From: Erysipelotrichaceae bacterium
GTDB lineage: Bacteria; Bacillota_I; Bacilli_A; RFN20; CAG-449
NCBI GenBank assembly: GCA_015059045.1
Contig: SVBD01000002.1
Span: forward strand, 62,001-126,000
DNA: 64,000 bases
Direction: 5' to 3'
The number at the start of each line of letters is the position of its first letter. The stretch's first letter is position 1. A program made the position numbers and the translations under genes. Below are positions 8,128-18,180 of this stretch, one piece after another. The notes under the pieces were generated by a model. That model ran no database searches. It was not told the DNA's origin and worked only from the letters and a program-made list of their open reading frames with translations.

Positions 8128-8988
8128 TTATAACTTATTAATTTCTTCTACACTTAATGATGTAGCTTTAGAAATAACTTCAATATCTAATCCCATATCT
8201 TTCATATTTTTAGCGATTTCTAATTCTTTTATCCTAGATCCTTGTTCTAAGCCTTTTTGTAGACCTTTTTGTAGACCTCTTTGCATTCCTTTTTCTTCGG
8301 CTTCGCCCATGGCAATATTATAATCAATTGCATACATTTCTTGAGAGTCTAATCTCGCTCTTATCTTTTCATCAGCATTTACTTCAAAAACCTTTTTAAT
8401 AACTTCATCCATAATTTTGCTTTCTCCTTTAAAAGATTGAGGGTTTTCACTCTTTATTAGTTCTAACCATCTCTTTAATTCAAGATTATCACAAGAATCA
8501 CTTTTTGTTAAGTCAATAACATAGATTTCATGTTTGGAAACTTGTTTACCATCTTTTTTTCGATATGAAATAATATTTACACATTCTTCAAAATCCTCTA
8601 AAGAGAAATTTATAAATACAATAGAAATGCATTTCTTTCCTTGATATAAACTTCCTGGAGTCATGCTTTCTGATATCATTTTAGAATTATAGATGATCAT
8701 TCTTTCAATTAATGAATAATTATAATTCCGACTTCTTTGCATTTCTAAATTGATATCTAATCTCTTTAATACATTTAATCTAATATCAAGCAATGAGTTT
8801 TTAACATCTACACTTTCACCAAGTAATTCATTAGATGTTATAATTACTTCATCTTCTTTGATGTTCTCATTTAATATCTTATTAAGTAAATCACATGTCC
8901 CTTTTAAAGAAGAAGTAAATGTTTCTTTAAATACTACATCATAAGTTAAATTATATCGAATTGAATTTGTTTCTTTAATTTGAGTCAT
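8128..8988 (-). CDS. Rpn family recombination-promoting nuclease / PD-(D/E)XK transposase-family protein
   Basis: N-terminal YDVVFKETF; LDIRLNVLKRLDINLEMQ; C-terminal GLQKGLEQG repeats and IAKNMKDMGLDIEVISKATSLSVEEI tail. Confidence 0.85.
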   Translation of the reverse strand: MTQIKETNSIRYNLTYDVVFKETFTSSLKGTCDLLNKILNENIKEDEVIITSNELLGESVDVKNSLLDIRLNVLKRLDINLEMQRSRNYNYSLIERMIIYNSKMISESMTPGSLYQGKKCISIVFINFSLEDFEECVNIISYRKKDGKQVSKHEIYVIDLTKSDSCDNLELKRWLELIKSENPQSFKGESKIMDEVIKKVFEVNADEKIRARLDSQEMYAIDYNIAMGEAEEKGMQRGLQKGLQKGLEQGSRIKELEIAKNMKDMGLDIEVISKATSLSVEEINKL

Positions 8989-9074
8989 TTTATCACCTCC
9001 TCCCTAATAATTAATTAGGGTTTTTTGATAAAATTACCCAAATTTTTTTATTTTTTTTAACTAAACAAAAAAAA

Positions 9075-9094
9075 TCCCTTCCTAATGGAAGGGA
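9075..9094 (-). terminator. Intrinsic terminator of the hydrogenase operon
   Basis: TCCCTTCC-TAAT-GGAAGGGA followed by T8 on the minus strand. Confidence 0.85.
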
Positions 9095-9104
9095 CTTATA
9101 TTAA

Positions 9105-10817
9105 TTATTTTTCACTATATGTAGTATGTAATAAGTGATGCGCTTCTTTAGAATTAGGTTCTTTTAAGAATTCTTCATATAATTTCTTAATTGATTCATT
9201 TTCACAAGAAGCACGAACTGATTTATTTCTATCAATTGCTCTTAATCCTTCTTTTCTTAATGCAATTACAGTTCCCGTTTCCATATCTTTATGAACAGGT
9301 TGACCTCCACCATTAATACAACCAGAAGGACATGCCATAATTTCAATTACATCATAATGAACTTTACCTGATTTAACATTGTCTAAAACAATTCTTGCAC
9401 TTGATAAACCACTGACAACGCAAATATGAAGAGTAGATTCACCAAGTTCAACATATGTTTCTTTAGTATTTGGAACACCAAACACACCATGGAATTCAAG
9501 TGGTTTTGGGAATTCTCCATTTAACCAAAGTGAAGCTGTTCTTACTACTGCTTCAGTAACTCCACCAGTATTTCCAAAGATAGTTGCAGCACCAGTAGAT
9601 TCACCAAGAGGAGAATCAAATACCCCATCTTCAAGAGTAGATAAATCGATGCCAAATCTACGAAGCATTCCTGCAAATTCTTTTACTGATAAAACATAAT
9701 CTGTCGCTTGCTTTCCATTTACTTTTAACTCTTCTCTTTTTGCTTCTTCCTTTTTAGCGATACAAGGCATTAAAGAAACTACTACTAGATCTTCTTCTTT
9801 AATTCCTTCTTTTTCTTTGAAATATGTTTTACAAACAGAAGCAAACATTTCTTGAGGAGATTTACATGAAGAAGGAAGATGTAATAATTCTGGATATTGA
9901 GTTTCAATAAAGTTAATCCATCCTGGACAACAAGAAGTAATTAATGGTAAATTCTTTCCTTCTTTTAATCTAGAAACTAATTCTGTTGTTTCTTCCATAA
10001 TAGTTAAGTCAGCAGCAAAGTTAGTATCAAATACTTTCTTAAATCCTAACATTCTTAAAGCAGTAATCATTTTACCTGTAACATCAGTCCCAGGATTTAA
10101 ACCAAATTCTTCACCAAGAGATACTCTAACAGCTGGCGCGGTATTAATAACGCAATATTTGTTATTATATAGTTCTCTTTCAACACTTACTGTATCATCA
10201 ACTTGCATTAAAGCACCCGTTGGACAAACTTGAACACATTGTCCGCAATTAACGCAATTAAATGGCTCAGAAATAATAGTTTTATATCCTCTTTGAGAAG
10301 GAGATATTGCACATACTGATTGAACTTTTTCACAAATTGCTGTACATCTATTACATAATACACATTTACTTGGATTACGTTTGATAGCCCCACTTACGAT
10401 ACATTCATTATCTTGAGAAAGAGGTCCTTTAAAACCAATTTGTTTAATTCCAAGTTCAATAGCTAAATCTTGTAAATCACATCGACCACACTTATCGCAA
10501 GTTAAACAATCATGTGGATGATTTGATAATAACAATTCAACAATAATTCTTCTTTCACGTCTAACCTTTTTAGTATTTGTGAAGATTTCCATTCCATTAG
10601 TGATATAAGTAGCACATGCAGGAACAAGAGTCTTTTTACCAACAATTTCAACTAGACAAACTCTACATGAAGCTGGCTTATGTTCGAAGTGTGATTCTTC
10701 TTTTTTCAAATAGCAAAGTGTAGGAATTTTAATACCATGCTTCTTAGCGACTTGTAAAATAGTTAAAGACGAATCTTCTTGGAACTCGATATTATTAATT
10801 TTAATATGACATAACAT
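9105..10817 (-). CDS. hydA: NADH-dependent [FeFe]-hydrogenase catalytic subunit HydA (group A)
   Basis: Ferredoxin-type 2Fe-2S and 4Fe-4S motifs, H-cluster motifs TSCCPGWINF, MPCIAKKEEA, MACPSGCINGGGQP. Confidence 0.92.
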   Translation of the reverse strand: MLCHIKINNIEFQEDSSLTILQVAKKHGIKIPTLCYLKKEESHFEHKPASCRVCLVEIVGKKTLVPACATYITNGMEIFTNTKKVRRERRIIVELLLSNHPHDCLTCDKCGRCDLQDLAIELGIKQIGFKGPLSQDNECIVSGAIKRNPSKCVLCNRCTAICEKVQSVCAISPSQRGYKTIISEPFNCVNCGQCVQVCPTGALMQVDDTVSVERELYNNKYCVINTAPAVRVSLGEEFGLNPGTDVTGKMITALRMLGFKKVFDTNFAADLTIMEETTELVSRLKEGKNLPLITSCCPGWINFIETQYPELLHLPSSCKSPQEMFASVCKTYFKEKEGIKEEDLVVVSLMPCIAKKEEAKREELKVNGKQATDYVLSVKEFAGMLRRFGIDLSTLEDGVFDSPLGESTGAATIFGNTGGVTEAVVRTASLWLNGEFPKPLEFHGVFGVPNTKETYVELGESTLHICVVSGLSSARIVLDNVKSGKVHYDVIEIMACPSGCINGGGQPVHKDMETGTVIALRKEGLRAIDRNKSVRASCENESIKKLYEEFLKEPNSKEAHHLLHTTYSEK

Positions 10818-10830
10818 AATTCTTTACCTC

Positions 10831-12732
10831 CTATTTTACAATTGCTTTTGGTTTTGCTGGACATTTACCTACGCAAGTACCACATTTAATACATTTTTCA
10901 CTATCGATTGCATAAGCGTTAAGACGTGGATTCTTACCAGTTTCATCCGTTTTATAAATTGCATTAACTGGACAATTTCTTGCACACATACCACAACCTA
11001 AACAATTTTCTTTGATGATACGATAATTAACTAATTTTTTACAAGAACCTGCAGGACAACGTTTCTCAACGATATGAGCGATATATTCATCCTTAAATTC
11101 TTTTAATGTTGATAATACTGGATTAGGTGAAGATTGACCTAAAGCACATAAAGCGCTGTCTTGAATTGTTAAAGCTAAAGTTTCTAATACTTCTAAATCT
11201 TCAAGAGTTGCTTCTCCATCTGTAATCTTATTAAGAATTTCAAGCATTCTCATATTACCAACTCGACATGGAGTACATTTACCACATGATTCTTCAACTG
11301 TAAATTCAAGATAGAATTTAGCAATATTAACCATACAATCATCTTCATCTAAAACGATCATACCGCCACTTCCCATCATTGAACCTTTTTCTACTAAGTT
11401 ATCATAATCAATTGGAGTATCTAAATCTTTTTCAGAAAGACATCCACCACTTGGTCCACCGGTTTGGACTGCCTTAAATTTTTTACCATTTTTAATGCCA
11501 CCACCGATATCGTAAATGATTTCTCTTAATGTTGTTCCCATTGGTACTTCAACTAAACCAACATTATTAATCTTACCTGCTAAAGCAAATACTTTGGTTC
11601 CTTTAGATTTATCTGTACCCATATTCGCGAAGTTTTCTGCACCTTCTAAAATGATATAAGGTACATTCGCCCATGTTTCAACATTATTAACATTGGTTGG
11701 TTTTCCATATAGACCTTTTACTGCTGGGAATGGTGGTTTTAAAGTTGGTTCTCCTCTTTTTCCTTCAATTGAATGAATTAATGCTGTTTCTTCTCCACAT
11801 ACGAAAGCACCAGCACCATACTTAATATTGATATGGAAAGAGAAGTCAGTGCCTAGAATATTATCACCTAATAAACCAAGTTCAGTAGCTTGTTTAATAG
11901 CAATTTTTAAACGATTGACCGCTAGAGGATATTCAGCACGAATATAAATTTCACCTTCATTTGCCCCAATTGCATATCCACAAATAGCCATTGCTTCTAA
12001 TACTGAATGAGGATCACCCTCTAAAATAGAACGATCCATGAATGCTCCTGGATCACCTTCATCGGCGTTACAAATAACATACTTAGGTTTCTTAATTGAA
12101 GATTTAGCAAATTTCCATTTTAAACCTGTTGGGAATCCTGCTCCACCTCTACCTCTTAATCCTGATTTAGTAATTTCTTCAATTACTTGTTCAGGAGTCA
12201 TTTCAAATAATACTTTCGATAAAGCTAAATAGCCTTTATTCGCGATTGTTTCAGCGATGATTTCTGGATTAATTAATCCACAATTTCTTAAAGCGATACG
12301 TTCTTGCTTTTTATAAAAATTGATGTTTTCTTGTTTAAATACTCTTTCACCTTGTTCATTTTTATATAGTAAATGATGAATGATATCGTGATTACAAATA
12401 TGACGACGGATAATTCTTTCCGCTTCATCTTCTGTTACTTTTGTATAGAAAACATGATCTGGGAAAATCTTTACAATTGGTCCTCTTTCACAAAAACCAA
12501 AACAACCAGTAATCGAGATTTCAACTTTATCTTCAACATTATATTCTTTTGCCCAATGTTTTAAAGCTTCGACAATTTTAAGTGATGAAGATGAAGTACA
12601 ACCAGTTCCTCCACATACAGAAATATGATATTTTTCTGGTTCTTCAATTTCAGTTTTTCTAAGTTCTAATAAATCTTTAACATTTTCATAAAGATTCATT
12701 AATTCATCTTTAGAGTTAATTTTCTTACACAT
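10831..12732 (-). CDS. hydB: Hydrogenase subunit HydB (NuoF-like, NAD/FMN binding)
   Basis: GRGGAGFPTGLKW, CNADEGDPGAFMDR, ESCGKCTPCRVG, C-terminal 2x[4Fe-4S]. Confidence 0.92.
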   Translation of the reverse strand: MCKKINSKDELMNLYENVKDLLELRKTEIEEPEKYHISVCGGTGCTSSSSLKIVEALKHWAKEYNVEDKVEISITGCFGFCERGPIVKIFPDHVFYTKVTEDEAERIIRRHICNHDIIHHLLYKNEQGERVFKQENINFYKKQERIALRNCGLINPEIIAETIANKGYLALSKVLFEMTPEQVIEEITKSGLRGRGGAGFPTGLKWKFAKSSIKKPKYVICNADEGDPGAFMDRSILEGDPHSVLEAMAICGYAIGANEGEIYIRAEYPLAVNRLKIAIKQATELGLLGDNILGTDFSFHINIKYGAGAFVCGEETALIHSIEGKRGEPTLKPPFPAVKGLYGKPTNVNNVETWANVPYIILEGAENFANMGTDKSKGTKVFALAGKINNVGLVEVPMGTTLREIIYDIGGGIKNGKKFKAVQTGGPSGGCLSEKDLDTPIDYDNLVEKGSMMGSGGMIVLDEDDCMVNIAKFYLEFTVEESCGKCTPCRVGNMRMLEILNKITDGEATLEDLEVLETLALTIQDSALCALGQSSPNPVLSTLKEFKDEYIAHIVEKRCPAGSCKKLVNYRIIKENCLGCGMCARNCPVNAIYKTDETGKNPRLNAYAIDSEKCIKCGTCVGKCPAKPKAIVK

Positions 12733-12743
12733 ATAAATCCCTC

Positions 12744-13208
12744 CTAATATTTTGCCAAGATAGCATCAACATCTTCAGGAGTGATGTTACCATATGTCTT
12801 ATCATTAATTGTCATAACTGGTGCAAGGCCACAAGCACCAACACATCTTAAAGTAGTAATAGAAAATTTACCATCTGGTGTTGTTTCACCATTTTTAATT
12901 TGTAAAATTTCTTCAACTCTTTCTAGAATTTTATCAGATCCTCTTACAAAGCAAGCAGTACCAAGACAAATACTAATTACAAATTCTCCTTTTGGCACCA
13001 TTGTAAAGAATGAGTAAAAAGTTACGACTCCAAATACTTTTGAAACATTAATTTTTAATTTTTTTGCAATATGAGATTGAACTACCATTGGTAAATAACC
13101 AAAGATACTTTGAGCTCTATGAAGAATGGCAATTAATTCTTTTTCATCATAATTAACTTCTTCGATAAACTCATCTAATTCTTTAAACATTTCTTCGTTG
13201 GTTCTCAT
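12744..13208 (-). CDS. hydC: Hydrogenase subunit HydC (NuoE-like, 2Fe-2S)
   Basis: CLGTACFVRGSDKILE; TLRCVGACGLAPVMTIN. Confidence 0.9.
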   Translation of the reverse strand: MRTNEEMFKELDEFIEEVNYDEKELIAILHRAQSIFGYLPMVVQSHIAKKLKINVSKVFGVVTFYSFFTMVPKGEFVISICLGTACFVRGSDKILERVEEILQIKNGETTPDGKFSITTLRCVGACGLAPVMTINDKTYGNITPEDVDAILAKY

Positions 13209-13230
13209 AAATAAAGCCTCCTTAAAACTA

Positions 13231-13250
13231 ATCGATAATTTTTTATCGAT
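13231..13250. promoter_or_regulatory. Palindromic operator upstream of hydC (Rex-like architecture)
   Basis: ATCGATAA-TTTT-TTATCGAT, perfect 8-bp arms, 22 bp upstream of the hydC start. Confidence 0.45.
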
Positions 13251-13316
13251 TTATATTTTATCATTTACCACTAATAAAGTCTATTTATTTATATAAATAA
13301 ACTTTTTTTAATAAAA

Positions 13317-13336
13317 AAATCCATAAAAATGGATTT
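13317..13336 (-). terminator. Terminator downstream of ABC permease
   Basis: AAATCCAT-AAAA-ATGGATTT with T-run on the minus strand. Confidence 0.7.
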
Positions 13337-13346
13337 AATTACTATA

Positions 13347-14123
13347 TTAATTACCTATATCGTATTTCTTTTTTATTTTATTAACGATAAATTTTGTTAA
13401 TAATGAAACAATCAAGACAAAAATAATAACGATTAATGAGTAAGCAAATATTGGAGTCATATCAGTAGGATTATTAATTTGCGCCCCTAAGATAGCAGAA
13501 CCAATTCCTGAACGAGTATCACCTGTTAATATTTCCGCCATAATCTCGATTTTAAACGATAAGGCAAAACTACTTGTAATTCCAACAAGTAGATAAGGGA
13601 TTAATAAAGGTATTTGAATAAAGAAAACATTTCTTAATAAGGATCCACTATCAAGTTTCATTGCTTTAATAACATCTTTATCCATATTTTCAATACCGCC
13701 GACAAATGATTCGTAAAGTATTGGAAATGAAATTAAAATTACCATTAGTATTGGAGCGTTCTTTGCTCCAACCAATACTAAAAAGAGGAATACTAAAGAT
13801 GCTGTAGGAATTGACTTTAAAGATACTATTGTTGGGGTAAAAATCCTTTTTAAAGTAAGACTATTACCTGCAATAATTCCAAAGATTAAAGCGAGAATAA
13901 AACTAATTCCAAATCCAATTAATAATCTTGATAAACTATTTGCAAAGCACTTATATACATAACTTGTTTGAAGAATTCTTATCATTTCTACAAATGTCGA
14001 ATATGGATCAGGAAAAATCATTACTCTTTCATCGATGATTAATGAAATTATCCACCATAAAAAGAAGAAGAAAATAATTCCTATAACGTATGCTAGATAT
14101 TTATTAATAGTAAATTTCTTCAT
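13347..14123 (-). CDS. ABC transporter permease (SsuC/ThiX-like)
   Basis: ORF 13347..14162; better start at internal MKKFTINKYL. BPD-type TM permease with EAA-like segment. Confidence 0.75.
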   Translation of the reverse strand: MKKFTINKYLAYVIGIIFFFFLWWIISLIIDERVMIFPDPYSTFVEMIRILQTSYVYKCFANSLSRLLIGFGISFILALIFGIIAGNSLTLKRIFTPTIVSLKSIPTASLVFLFLVLVGAKNAPILMVILISFPILYESFVGGIENMDKDVIKAMKLDSGSLLRNVFFIQIPLLIPYLLVGITSSFALSFKIEIMAEILTGDTRSGIGSAILGAQINNPTDMTPIFAYSLIVIIFVLIVSLLTKFIVNKIKKKYDIGN

Positions 14124-15045
14124 TAGTTTGTTCCATTCCAAATAAAGAGATAAATTTATCAATTGCCCCTTTATTTTCCTTTGCCTTGATATATCCTAAC
14201 CCCATAGCATTATTATTGCTTATTACTTGGAAAGCTTCGTCGCCATTAATTCCAAATAAAGATGTCGCTTCTTCATTTGATAATTGATTTAAACTATCTT
14301 TTACTACTTCTGGAGATGAGATAGCTAAATTAATATCATCTTTTAAATTATCTAAATATGCATCCACTAATTTTCTATCGCTTGTATTTTTAACAAACAC
14401 TGATGCTTGAACTAAACTTAGATTATTACTTTTTTTCTTATATTCATCTTGGATATTAATATAGACGCTACTTTTTCCATATGTTGGAGCATTTTTATTA
14501 TTTAATACTTTACTTAATGCAGGTTCAGCGATAAATACATAATCAACTTTTGAATCTGTAATTAAGTTCTTTCCACTTACTAAACATTTAGCGGCATCTT
14601 GAGCGGACGCTACATATTCAATCGTAGAATCAAATTCATTACCATATATATAATGGAAAATATAATCTGGTGTTTGCTTTTCACCAAATAAGACAATTAC
14701 ATCATCTTGACTCATAATTTTATCTTCATCATTTCCAGTTGAAGCAATGTAAAAATTACCGAATGTAATATTACTAGCAAGAAGATAAGGTGCGCCAGTA
14801 TTAATTGCTTTAATTCCACTTACCGTATCAATAATAACAATATCTTTATTAGACTCTTTAGTCATCATAGAAATAATGTTCTTTGGTTTTGAATTAGTCT
14901 CAAAATTAGGATTCAATACTTCCTTATAAAAACAAACCGCTGGCGCGCCAGTAGGAGAAATAATATTTAAAGATGATGTATCTACTTCCTTATGACAAGA
15001 AGTTAATAATAACAATGGGATTAATAATAAATGTTTTAGTTTCAT
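14104..15045 (-). CDS. ABC transporter substrate-binding lipoprotein (NMT1/ThiY-like)
   Basis: Lipobox LLLLTSC; SBP-like TGAPAVCFYKEV; immediately upstream of the permease gene. Confidence 0.65.
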   Translation of the reverse strand: MKLKHLLLIPLLLLTSCHKEVDTSSLNIISPTGAPAVCFYKEVLNPNFETNSKPKNIISMMTKESNKDIVIIDTVSGIKAINTGAPYLLASNITFGNFYIASTGNDEDKIMSQDDVIVLFGEKQTPDYIFHYIYGNEFDSTIEYVASAQDAAKCLVSGKNLITDSKVDYVFIAEPALSKVLNNKNAPTYGKSSVYINIQDEYKKKSNNLSLVQASVFVKNTSDRKLVDAYLDNLKDDINLAISSPEVVKDSLNQLSNEEATSLFGINGDEAFQVISNNNAMGLGYIKAKENKGAIDKFISLFGMEQTNEEIYY

Positions 15046-15091
15046 ATTTCTTACCTCATTGATTATTATACTAATAATATGTATAATTATA

Positions 15092-15107
15092 TGTGATTTG
15101 AATCACA
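15092..15107. promoter_or_regulatory. Crp/Fnr-type box upstream of the Crp/Fnr regulator gene
   Basis: TGTGATTTGAATCACA fits TGTGA-N6-TCACA; lies between a TATAAT (15082-15087) and the start codon. Confidence 0.65.
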
Positions 15108-15119
15108 CAAGGAGTACAT

Positions 15120-15695
15120 ATGGAACAAATATTTGAACTAGAAGATAACTTATTTATTACTAAAGAATGTCAAAAGGACGAAATCGTTTTTAAAGAGGAT
15201 GAAACGTGTAATTTTGTCGGATTTATTAAATCTGGTGATTTTATTATTAGTTCATATTCTTTTAATGGTAATGAAATAGTATATGCCAAGTTAACAAAAG
15301 GTGATTTATTTGGTAACAATTTAATATTTTCTAGTACTCCTAAATATAAAGGAAATGTCATTTGTACTAAAAAAGGAATTATTAAATTAATAAGCAAAGA
15401 TGACTTATTAAAATTGTTAACTAAGTACCCTTCTTTACTAGAAAAATATTTAGAATTATCTTCTAATGATATTTTAAAGCTAAATAATAAAGTAAAAATT
15501 TTATCTTTTGATAATGCCGAAGAAAGACTTATTTATTTTTTGAAGAACAATCAACGTAAATATCTCTTTAATTCTATTTCGTCGTTTAGTAAAGAACTTG
15601 GTTTAAGAAGAGAAACACTTTCTAGATTAATTACTTATTTAGTAAATAAAAAAGTTATCTCTAAACAAGATAACCTAATTACTCTTTTAGACTAG
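15120..15695 (+). CDS. Crp/Fnr family transcriptional regulator
   Basis: cNMP-binding-like domain plus C-terminal HTH (SSFSKELGLRRETLSRLITYL). Confidence 0.88.
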   Translation: MEQIFELEDNLFITKECQKDEIVFKEDETCNFVGFIKSGDFIISSYSFNGNEIVYAKLTKGDLFGNNLIFSSTPKYKGNVICTKKGIIKLISKDDLLKLLTKYPSLLEKYLELSSNDILKLNNKVKILSFDNAEERLIYFLKNNQRKYLFNSISSFSKELGLRRETLSRLITYLVNKKVISKQDNLITLLD

Positions 15696-16465
15696 AATCC
15701 TTTTGTTTCTAGTTCTTTACATAAATCAATATAAAATTTTCTTACTTTTTCCCTTTTCTTTTTTGATAAAGAATAATCAATAATTTCGCTATGAGAAATA
15801 GATTCATTAATACAATCACCTCTATAGTTTTCAAATTTTGAAGATTCTTTACTGACTAATCCATCCGAAAGATCATTTTCAAACTTTTTCGAAAAGATTA
15901 AAGGGATTCCCATGATGAAGTCATCTCTACTCTTTTTTAATGTCGTTGAATAACTTTGACAATATACTTTATTTGAAAAACAAATAGTTTCCTCTTCAAT
16001 AGAATTAATTGTTGATAATTGTTTTGCAACTTCGATGCAATTTGGTTTTTTATCCTTACAAATTCGATAAAATAAATTAATCCAAAAAGCTAAAAATTTA
16101 ATAATCCAATTAGGTAATTTTAATATATTATCAGCGATTTTAGAACCTTTATGCGGAGTACATAAAGTAGTTAATGAAGCAACTTTATCCTCCATATTTA
16201 AATGTTTGATCATATATTTGGAATCTAATCCACCTTTAGAATGCGCGATAATATTAACTTTATCAACTTGATACTTATCTAATATTTTTTCAATTTGCAT
16301 CTTTAAAATAGAAGCGTTATGTTCAATAGTTCCAAACCCATCAGTTTTAGAAGTGAAAACTAAATAACCTTCTTTTCTCAATTTATTTTCAATTTTTCCA
16401 AAAGCCTTGATAAACAAAAAATCTTTGATTACAATGCCATGAACTAAAATAACTGGATACTTCAT
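15692..16465 (-). CDS. Lipase-like alpha/beta hydrolase
   Basis: PVILVHGI; AHSKGGLDSKYM (GxSxG-like AHSKGG). Confidence 0.8.
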   Translation of the reverse strand: MKYPVILVHGIVIKDFLFIKAFGKIENKLRKEGYLVFTSKTDGFGTIEHNASILKMQIEKILDKYQVDKVNIIAHSKGGLDSKYMIKHLNMEDKVASLTTLCTPHKGSKIADNILKLPNWIIKFLAFWINLFYRICKDKKPNCIEVAKQLSTINSIEEETICFSNKVYCQSYSTTLKKSRDDFIMGIPLIFSKKFENDLSDGLVSKESSKFENYRGDCINESISHSEIIDYSLSKKKREKVRKFYIDLCKELETKGF

Positions 16466-16528
16466 AATAACTCCTTGATATAAGTTTATTATAAAAAATA
16501 AATTATTTCAAAAAAAAAGAAGTAGTAA

Positions 16529-18154
16529 TTACTCTACTACTTCAAATAATATCGTTTCAAATGGTTCAAGAACTAAATGTCTACTATTTAATTCCTTCTT
16601 ATAGTTAGATAAGATTACTTTATTTACAATAAATGGACTATCAATTTCTACTACTTTATTAGTCATATTACTGATAACACATAATTTCTTATCTTCTTCT
16701 CTAGTGTATACAAACACATCTTTATTTTCATTTAGATAAGATTCAAATTTTCCATATACTAATGTATTTGAATATTCACTATGCTTTCTAATTCTTAATA
16801 ATTCTTTATAGAAAGATAATATCGAATTAGGATCATCTTGTTGATTTTTAACATTGATATCAAGGTAATTTGGATTTACTTTAATCCAAGTTTCATGACC
16901 TTCATTAAATCCAGCATTAACGCTATCATCCCATTGAATAGGAGTTCTATTATTATCACGAGCTTCTTTATAGCAACCTTCTAGGAATTCTTCTTTAGTT
17001 AATACTTTTCTTTCTTCAACAAGATCTTTATATGAATTGAATACTTCGACATCTCGATATTCTTCAAGTCCATTCATTTTAATATTAGTCATACCGATTT
17101 CTTGACCTTGATAAATATATGGAGTTCCTTTTAAGCAATAGTTCATCAAAGCGATACCTTTACTAGAAACTTCACGATAATTTTCATCGCCAAAACGATT
17201 TATGCAACGACCTAAATCGTGATTTTCAACTACTAAGGTATTCCATGAACAATCATTTAGTGCATATTGATATTTACTTAGTGTATTTTTAGCAAATAAA
17301 GTGTCAATTGGTTTAGGTGTAAATTTACCACATCTAGAATGGTCATTCGTACTACTTGTGACTTCGAATTGGAAAGTCATATTTAACTCTTCTCTTTCTT
17401 CTAAAGAGAAATCTTTCGCATCTTGAATTCCACCCCAAGCTTCACCAACTGTAACAATATCATATTTACCAAATGAATTATGATTTAATTCTCTTACTCT
17501 TTCATGAAGAGTTGGTCCATATCCATATATATCATTATCAATTTCTTTTCCAATCATGTGAATGACATCAAATCTAATACCTTTAACGCCTTTTTCCATC
17601 CAGAAATTAATTGCATTAGCCATTTCTTGTCTTACTTTAGGATTGTTCCAGTTTAAATCTGGTTGTTCACTAGCGAATTCGTGGAAATAATATTTATTTA
17701 AATGTGGGACATAAGTCCAAGCAGGTCCTCCAAAACATGAACGATGATGTTCATTGACTGGATGATCTTTAAAGATATAGTAATCATAGTAAGGATTATC
17801 TTCACCTTTTAACGCTTCTTTAAACCATGGGTGCTCATTAGAAGTATGATTTGCAACAATATCAATCATGATATACATATCTCTTTTTTTGCTTTCTTCA
17901 ATTAATAAGTCCATATCTTCCATTGTTCCAAATATCGGATTGATATCACAATAATCCGCAACATCATATCCATTATCTACCATTGGAGATTTAAAGAATG
18001 GTGTTAACCAAAGAATATCAACACCTAACTCTTTTAAATAATCTAATTTTGAAATAATTCCTGGAATATCACCAATTCCATCATTATTTGAATCTTTAAA
18101 ACTACTTGGATAAATTTGATAAATAACTTTATCGTGCCACCATTTTTTATTCAT
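16529..18154 (-). CDS. GH13 alpha-glucosidase (oligo-1,6-glucosidase type)
   Basis: WWHDKVIYQIYPSSFKDSNNDGIGDIPGI; DIVANHTSNEHPWF; GIRFDVIHMI; VVENHDLGR. Confidence 0.92.
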   Translation of the reverse strand: MNKKWWHDKVIYQIYPSSFKDSNNDGIGDIPGIISKLDYLKELGVDILWLTPFFKSPMVDNGYDVADYCDINPIFGTMEDMDLLIEESKKRDMYIMIDIVANHTSNEHPWFKEALKGEDNPYYDYYIFKDHPVNEHHRSCFGGPAWTYVPHLNKYYFHEFASEQPDLNWNNPKVRQEMANAINFWMEKGVKGIRFDVIHMIGKEIDNDIYGYGPTLHERVRELNHNSFGKYDIVTVGEAWGGIQDAKDFSLEEREELNMTFQFEVTSSTNDHSRCGKFTPKPIDTLFAKNTLSKYQYALNDCSWNTLVVENHDLGRCINRFGDENYREVSSKGIALMNYCLKGTPYIYQGQEIGMTNIKMNGLEEYRDVEVFNSYKDLVEERKVLTKEEFLEGCYKEARDNNRTPIQWDDSVNAGFNEGHETWIKVNPNYLDINVKNQQDDPNSILSFYKELLRIRKHSEYSNTLVYGKFESYLNENKDVFVYTREEDKKLCVISNMTNKVVEIDSPFIVNKVILSNYKKELNSRHLVLEPFETILFEVVE

Positions 18155-18180
18155 AAAATTTTCCTTTCTAAAAAATGCAA

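Noticed and set aside
10208-10393. 61-aa ORF inside hydA
   Set aside because: Alternate-frame shadow of the ferredoxin-like region.
14104-14162. 59-bp overlap between permease and binding-protein ORFs
   Set aside because: Artifact of the longest-ORF start; the internal ATG at 14123 reduces the overlap to ~20 bp.
14938-14950. GC-rich GGCGCGCC palindrome
   Set aside because: Lies inside the binding-protein coding sequence; simple codon context (Gly-Ala-Pro-Ala), no regulatory position.
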